Below are positions 62,825-64,000 of a stretch of 64,000 nt of DNA, one piece after another (position 1 is the first letter of the stretch; each line of letters starts with the position of its first letter). The DNA is taken from the NCBI RefSeq assembly GCF_927798215.1, contig NZ_CAKMMW010000006.1:1-64000 (forward strand), read 5' to 3'. The notes beneath the pieces are model-generated. The model made no database searches. It was not told the origin of the DNA and saw only the letters and a list, made by a program, of their open reading frames with translations. Both the position numbers and the translations under genes were made by a program. This DNA is from Paenibacillus_E allorhizoplanae (lineage in GTDB: Bacteria > Bacillota > Bacilli > Paenibacillales > NBRC-103111).

Positions 62825-64000
62825 AACCGGATTGTTTAATATTACGTTTTGGCGAAATGATGTTAAAAGGTAAAAATCGCAGACGATTTGAACAGAGCGT
62901 TATGATTCAAATACGTAAAGTTTTAAGTTCTTTTCCTGATGTTAGGTATATTCCTGAGTTTGGACGCGTATATGTGGAGCTAGGGGGTGCCGCTTATGAA
63001 CAGGCTTCTGCTTCTTTACAGCGTGTTTTTGGACTTGCATCCTTCAGTCCAGCTTATCATGCGCCATTAGAACTAGCGTCGATTCAGGAGACAGCGCTGC
63101 GGATGATGCAGGCATTACCTAAGCAACCGGCGACCTTTAAAGTGACAGTTCGCAGGGTCAATAAATCATTTCCACATGACTCTCAGCAGATGAATTACTT
63201 AGTTGGCGGCTATGTGCTTCAAGCGATTCCGGGGTTACAGGTAGATGTTCGAAAGCCTGAGGTTGAATTGCGAGTAGAAATCCGAGAGGATAAGGTGCTT
63301 TTATACGTTGAAGTCATTGAAGGGGCCGGGGGATTCCCGTCAGGTACTAGTGGCAAAGCGCTGCTCATGCTGTCTGGAGGTATTGATAGTCCTGTTGCAG
63401 GGTGGTTAGCCATGCGCAAAGGATTGACGATGGAGGCTATTCATTTCCATAGTTACCCCTATACCAGCGAGCGGGCGAAGGATAAGGTCATTCAGCTTGC
63501 GAATCAGTTGGCAGGCTACACGGATTCCCTAAAGCTTCACATGGTGTCTTTCACGGAGGTTCAGACCTCCATCCATCGTGTGTATCAGGATAATCTGCTA
63601 GTCACGCTTATTAGGAGGGCTATGTACCGAATTGCTGAACGGATTGCTGCGCGTGAAGGGCTCGGAGCCATAGTTACTGGTGAGAGCTTGGGGCAAGTTG
63701 CCAGTCAAACCCTGCCAAGTTTAAATGCCATTGGTCGTGTGGTCACTTTACCGCTCCTACAACCGTTGATGATGATGGACAAGCAAGAGATTATTGGTCT
63801 TGCTGAATCGATTGGGACTTTTTCTATTTCGATTTTACCCTATGAAGATTGCTGCTCCTTATTTCTTCCGCCATCGCCTAGTACAAATCCTAATATAACC
63901 TTGGTGGAGAAGTTGGAAGCTAGCATGGGTTTTCTAAATGAGTTAATTGACAAAGCAGTTTTAGAAACAGAAACTATTGAAATCGTACATGGACAATTGA
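62821..64000 (+). CDS. thiI: tRNA 4-thiouridine synthetase ThiI (cut by the window edge)
   Basis: ThiI transfers sulfur to U8 of tRNA. The frame stays open from TTG 62821 to the last base (393 codons), so the stop lies outside the window. The TGA at 63998-64000 is out of frame. The N-terminal ferredoxin-like and THUMP domains span to about 170, the PP-loop reads LSGGIDSPVAG (about 185-193), and a Cys is in YEDCCSLFLPP (about 344). There is no rhodanese domain in what can be seen. GGGGGAAG precedes the start. The length is nearly complete for the short Bacillota form. Confidence 0.93.
   Translation, partial: MKPDCLILRFGEMMLKGKNRRRFEQSVMIQIRKVLSSFPDVRYIPEFGRVYVELGGAAYEQASASLQRVFGLASFSPAYHAPLELASIQETALRMMQALPKQPATFKVTVRRVNKSFPHDSQQMNYLVGGYVLQAIPGLQVDVRKPEVELRVEIREDKVLLYVEVIEGAGGFPSGTSGKALLMLSGGIDSPVAGWLAMRKGLTMEAIHFHSYPYTSERAKDKVIQLANQLAGYTDSLKLHMVSFTEVQTSIHRVYQDNLLVTLIRRAMYRIAERIAAREGLGAIVTGESLGQVASQTLPSLNAIGRVVTLPLLQPLMMMDKQEIIGLAESIGTFSISILPYEDCCSLFLPPSPSTNPNITLVEKLEASMGFLNELIDKAVLETETIEIVHGQL

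Noticed and set aside
1..64000. CRISPR array, insertion sequence, prophage or toxin-antitoxin system
   Set aside because: No regularly spaced repeats, transposase, integrase or typical small toxin pair was found in the window.

Overview
The window looks like a chromosomal segment of a Paenibacillus-type endospore-forming member of the Bacillota. The evidence is strong Shine-Dalgarno sequences, frequent TTG/GTG starts, AddAB rather than RecBCD, the sporulation genes yqfC and yqfD, a type-B-like RNase P RNA, and a gene order close to the Bacillus subtilis yqe-yqf region. There are copper-amine-oxidase-type stalk domains on two secreted enzymes, which is common in Paenibacillus. No prophage, insertion sequence, CRISPR array or tRNA gene was seen. 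The species assignment is inference from gene content and was not tested by a search.

Layout. 0.2-6.2 kb: secreted alkaline phosphatase, a MacB/FtsX-type ABC exporter pair with a DUF3299-like lipoprotein, two small unknown genes, and a glycerophosphodiester phosphodiesterase. 6.3-10.3 kb: prmA, an M50 site-2 protease, rsmE and mtaB. 10.3-33.4 kb: genes that interrupt the B. subtilis order between mtaB and rpsU. These are deoC, a Na/Pi cotransporter, an RlmI-like methyltransferase, addB-addA-sbcD-sbcC, a trypsin-fold protease, a CapA-like lipoprotein, a TPR-GH26-stalk protein, and a TetR regulator fused in frame to an FAD oxidoreductase. 33.4-54 kb: rsgA, hit, rpsU-yqeY, then nfeD-floA-unknown-yqfC-yqfD-phoH-pgpH-ybeY-dgkA-cdd-era-yqzL-recO, ppsR, yqxD, dnaG-sigA, a membrane protein, trmK and yqfO. 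54-64 kb: rnpB, an S8 protease, a frameshifted YpuI/DUF3907 gene, a GH15-like hydrolase, a DUF1540 protein, a CNNM/CorC transporter, a lytic transglycosylase, a cysteine desulfurase, and thiI running off the right edge.

How it works together. The core is housekeeping: rRNA and tRNA modification and processing (prmA, rsmE, mtaB, rlmI-like, ybeY, era, rsgA, trmK, thiI, rnpB), DNA repair and replication (addAB, sbcCD, recO, dnaG), the primary sigma factor, and cyclic-di-AMP and envelope functions (pgpH, dgkA, floA/nfeD). A phosphate theme is visible: alkaline phosphatase, GDPD, a Na/Pi cotransporter and PhoP-like repeats upstream of the first two.

Points most worth a second look: the TetR-flavoenzyme fusion with an internal ideal ribosome binding site and a palindromic operator; a single-base frameshift in the YpuI-like gene; a sigma-W-type promoter before nfeD-floA and a sigma-E-type promoter before yqfC; a possible metal-linked ABC/lipoprotein cassette; an attenuator-like leader before ppsR; and abrupt GC-rich islands inside three genes. 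I did not find a clearly new multi-gene defence or mobile system.
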